In this document: piece after piece, positions 62,388 through 64,000 of the stretch
How the letters are laid out: each line of letters opens with the position of its first letter
Numbering within the stretch: the first letter of the stretch is position 1
DNA from: Paenibacillus sp. R14(2021)
GTDB lineage: Bacteria > Bacillota > Bacilli > Paenibacillales > Paenibacillaceae
DNA: 64,000 nt
NCBI RefSeq assembly: GCF_019431355.1
Contig: NZ_CP080269.1
Location: 1,426,001 to 1,490,000 of the forward strand
Direction: 5' to 3'
The notes under the pieces: generated by a model
Database searches by the model: none
What the model was told of the DNA's origin: nothing
The model's input: the letters and a program-made list of their open reading frames with translations, nothing else
Translations under genes and position numbers: made by a program

Positions 62388-63800
62388 TCAGCCAACGGTC
62401 GAAACCCGCCATTTGATACGAAAATCCGCTTCGGTATCCCATGTTTTGCCTGCGCGGATGGCCGCAAACAGCGGTTCGATCCATCTAGCGAGCTCTGCGT
62501 ACGAGACCGTGCCCGCTATAGCGCCAGCGATATCATCGAAACAAGCCCTTAGCCCCGTTCGGTCCCCTGCATAATAGGCCTCGACGAAGCGCTCCTCCGT
62601 GGAAGGCAAGTACGCAAGCCGCTCGCTCTCCTTTGCGCAGAGCAGCGTCAGGGCGAATGCAGCTTTGGCGGCTGCAGGAGAGACCAGCCAGCTCGGCAGC
62701 GTCCGGTATTCGAACCCGCCGTGCGGCTGTAGCCGAAAATCGCCAAGAAAGCCGTAACGGGGCCGGCGCGCTCCGTCCGACGGCGACTCGATCATCGCGA
62801 GCGGGAACGCGACATAGCTGTCCAACTGGCGCAGCAGCCGGCCGGTCAGCGGAACTCCGCTCACATGGATATGGCCGCCGAGGGCGAAGCCGGCTGCGGG
62901 CATGCCGCCTGCCGCCCAGCGAAGAGGCGGCTGCGAGGGTATGCGCTGCGCGGCATCCTTGAGCAGGAGGCGGATATTGCCCGCTAGGCCAGACGGCGAA
63001 TCAGACGGTGCCGGACGCAGCTCCGCGACGGGATACTGGATCTGGCCGCCGATGAAGACGGCATCGCAGCCAGCTCCGTGCCCGCCTTCCAAGTATCTCG
63101 CCGCGGAAACGACTTTGCCGTTCTCGGCCAGCAGCAGGAACTCCGGGTCGGCGCCGAGCATGACAGCCGGTTCGGATACGGCGCCAGCCGCTGCAGGCTT
63201 CCGGCTTGGCCGAAGCTCACGTGCAAGCTGACGGATGCCCGACACCCAAGGCTCCTGCTTATAATCGGCGGCTGATGGCACACCGATCCCCGTTACACTA
63301 CTTCGGCCTTGACGATTCTCGGCAAGCACCACGGTACCGTTGTCCAATCCGCAGGCGTATAACGCACGCGCCGCCAGCCGAACGAGCGGACGATATCGCG
63401 CATCCTCTTCTTGCATGGGAGTAAAGGTCGAGGCCGCATCCACGAGAACTCGATGCGACTGATCTGGGAGGAGCTTCTCGACTGAGAGCGCGTGCAAATG
63501 AAAGAACGCCACCTTATACTGACGAACTTGTTCCAGTCCGGCGTCACGGGATACTGCGACCCCCGCACGTTCAAGCCGTTTCTTCCACGCTCCATCTCGT
63601 TCCTCCATGAAAGCCGGAAGCCCTGCGTTCAGCACCAGCCATGGATTCGCGATCCATTCGCTCCTATTTCCCGCCAATGCCGTGTCTGTCTTAATTACGG
63701 CATCGCCTGGCGCGGGCCCCTCATTCGTATGCGCTTGTTCGGCCCTGTCTAGGCAAAGCAAATACGCGGCGCCATCCTGAACCCATACACGGCCTGTCAT
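62388..63800 (-). CDS. Putative amidoligase (COOH-NH2 ligase type 2 family)
   Basis: A 470-residue protein. The C-terminal half carries the amidoligase signature in order: MLGADPEFLLLAENGKVVSA, YLEGGHGAGCDAV, IQYPVAELRPAPSDSP, and FALGGHIHVSGVP, an ATP-grasp/glutamine-synthetase-like fold that forms amide bonds. The N-terminal ~230 residues have no family I know. The start is uncertain: ATG at 63800 or 63806 follows GGGGGTG. It lies between cotE-like and mutS genes, so a spore-coat or peptide-modification role is conceivable but unproven. Confidence 0.83.
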   Translation of the reverse strand: MTGRVWVQDGAAYLLCLDRAEQAHTNEGPAPGDAVIKTDTALAGNRSEWIANPWLVLNAGLPAFMEERDGAWKKRLERAGVAVSRDAGLEQVRQYKVAFFHLHALSVEKLLPDQSHRVLVDAASTFTPMQEEDARYRPLVRLAARALYACGLDNGTVVLAENRQGRSSVTGIGVPSAADYKQEPWVSGIRQLARELRPSRKPAAAGAVSEPAVMLGADPEFLLLAENGKVVSAARYLEGGHGAGCDAVFIGGQIQYPVAELRPAPSDSPSGLAGNIRLLLKDAAQRIPSQPPLRWAAGGMPAAGFALGGHIHVSGVPLTGRLLRQLDSYVAFPLAMIESPSDGARRPRYGFLGDFRLQPHGGFEYRTLPSWLVSPAAAKAAFALTLLCAKESERLAYLPSTEERFVEAYYAGDRTGLRACFDDIAGAIAGTVSYAELARWIEPLFAAIRAGKTWDTEADFRIKWRVSTVG

Positions 63801-63860
63801 GGGCATACACCCCCATTCATACAACGAATCCTTCCTCAAGCCCCATCGCATTATTTTTCG

Positions 63861-63886
63861 AAAAAAAAGAGGGCTCTCGCCCTCGA
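63861..63886 (-). terminator. Terminator after the cotE-like gene
   Basis: GAGGGC/GCCCTC stem with a four-base loop followed by TTTTTTTT on the minus strand, 50 bases past the stop codon at 63937. Confidence 0.88.
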
Positions 63887-63936
63887 ATCTTTCCCTGCCT
63901 TCGCATACGATACATGAGAACTGTAACCCGCTAAAA

Positions 63937-64000
63937 TTACAGTTCGTCGTCGAGCAGCTCCGGATCCAAATCCTCAAACTCGCCGTCATCGCCGTACTCG
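63937..64000 (-). CDS. cotE: Acidic C-terminal end of a probable CotE spore-coat protein (partial)
   Basis: Only the last 20 codons are in the window, reading EYGDDGEFEDLDPELLDDEL then stop. The acidic tail with EDLDPELL resembles the C terminus of B. subtilis CotE (EDINPEFL), and in Bacillus cotE lies directly before mutSL. CotE directs assembly of the outer spore coat. The assignment rests on a short tail plus gene order. Confidence 0.55.
   Translation of the reverse strand, partial: EYGDDGEFEDLDPELLDDEL

Overview
The window is chromosomal DNA of an endospore-forming Bacillota, most likely Paenibacillus or a close relative. The evidence is a spoVK-hflX-ynbB-glnR-glnA block and a lexA/yneA divergon in Bacillus-like order, a cotE-like gene tail beside mutS-mutL-miaA-hfq, Gram-positive SOS boxes, strong AGGAGG-type ribosome binding sites with many GTG/TTG starts, and a moderate-to-high G+C content judged by eye. 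Nearly every gene lies on the minus strand. Only three protein genes run on the plus strand: an esterase at 11.7 kb, mtnD at 39.1 kb and lexA at 43.1 kb. I see no phage, insertion sequence, CRISPR array, tRNA or rRNA.

Layout. 1-6.5 kb: the 5' part of topB, a membrane-anchored glucosaminidase-like protein, gltD, a thyA-folA operon and an acyl-CoA thioesterase. 6.5-11.5 kb: the pyruvate dehydrogenase operon pdhABCD with its promoter and terminator. 11.7-16 kb: esterase, a TRIC-like channel/tyrosine phosphatase pair, and a MutS2-type ATPase that lacks the Smr domain. At 16.0-16.3 kb, a protein-free gap holds a rod-shaped structured RNA with its own promoter and terminator, best explained as 6S RNA. 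16.3-21.5 kb: a PhnP-like metallo-hydrolase, two GNAT acetyltransferases, a nitrilase-family hydrolase and a two-component system. 21.6-24.8 kb: an ABC-F protein and a Hanks kinase fused to a degenerate ParA/MinD-like domain.

24.9-33.3 kb: one apparent eight-gene unit, mrfA-mrfB-HAD-fpg-nfo-cREC-ABC-FtsJ-like methyltransferase. It has overlapping or closely spaced genes, a promoter whose -35/-10 spacer holds a near-consensus LexA box, and a terminator at the far end. It combines the MrfAB excision machinery with base-excision enzymes and a predicted cyclic-phosphate-processing receiver domain, and is the best candidate here for an under-described system. 33.4-39 kb: YfhP-like membrane hydrolase, ribonuclease Z and cobalamin-dependent methionine synthase. 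39-42.4 kb: mtnD, a HAD hydrolase, a small membrane protein, an aldo/keto reductase and a DUF896 protein. 42.5-43.8 kb: yneA and lexA, separated by about 190 bases carrying six LexA-type boxes.

43.9-50 kb: a hypothetical protein, then glnA, glnR (with a perfect GlnR operator inside the end of ynbB), ynbB, hflX and spoVK. 50-55 kb: a YdcF protein, a DUF402 protein, a lipoprotein cyclophilin and a class A penicillin-binding protein with an FN3 domain and a long Gly/Asn/Pro tail. 55-64 kb: a tightly coupled mutS-mutL-methyltransferase-miaA-hfq operon, a putative amidoligase, and the last codons of a cotE-like gene. Functionally the window is rich in DNA repair (mutS, mutL, mutS2-like, mrfAB, fpg, nfo, lexA) and in nitrogen and central metabolism (glnRA, gltD, pdh).
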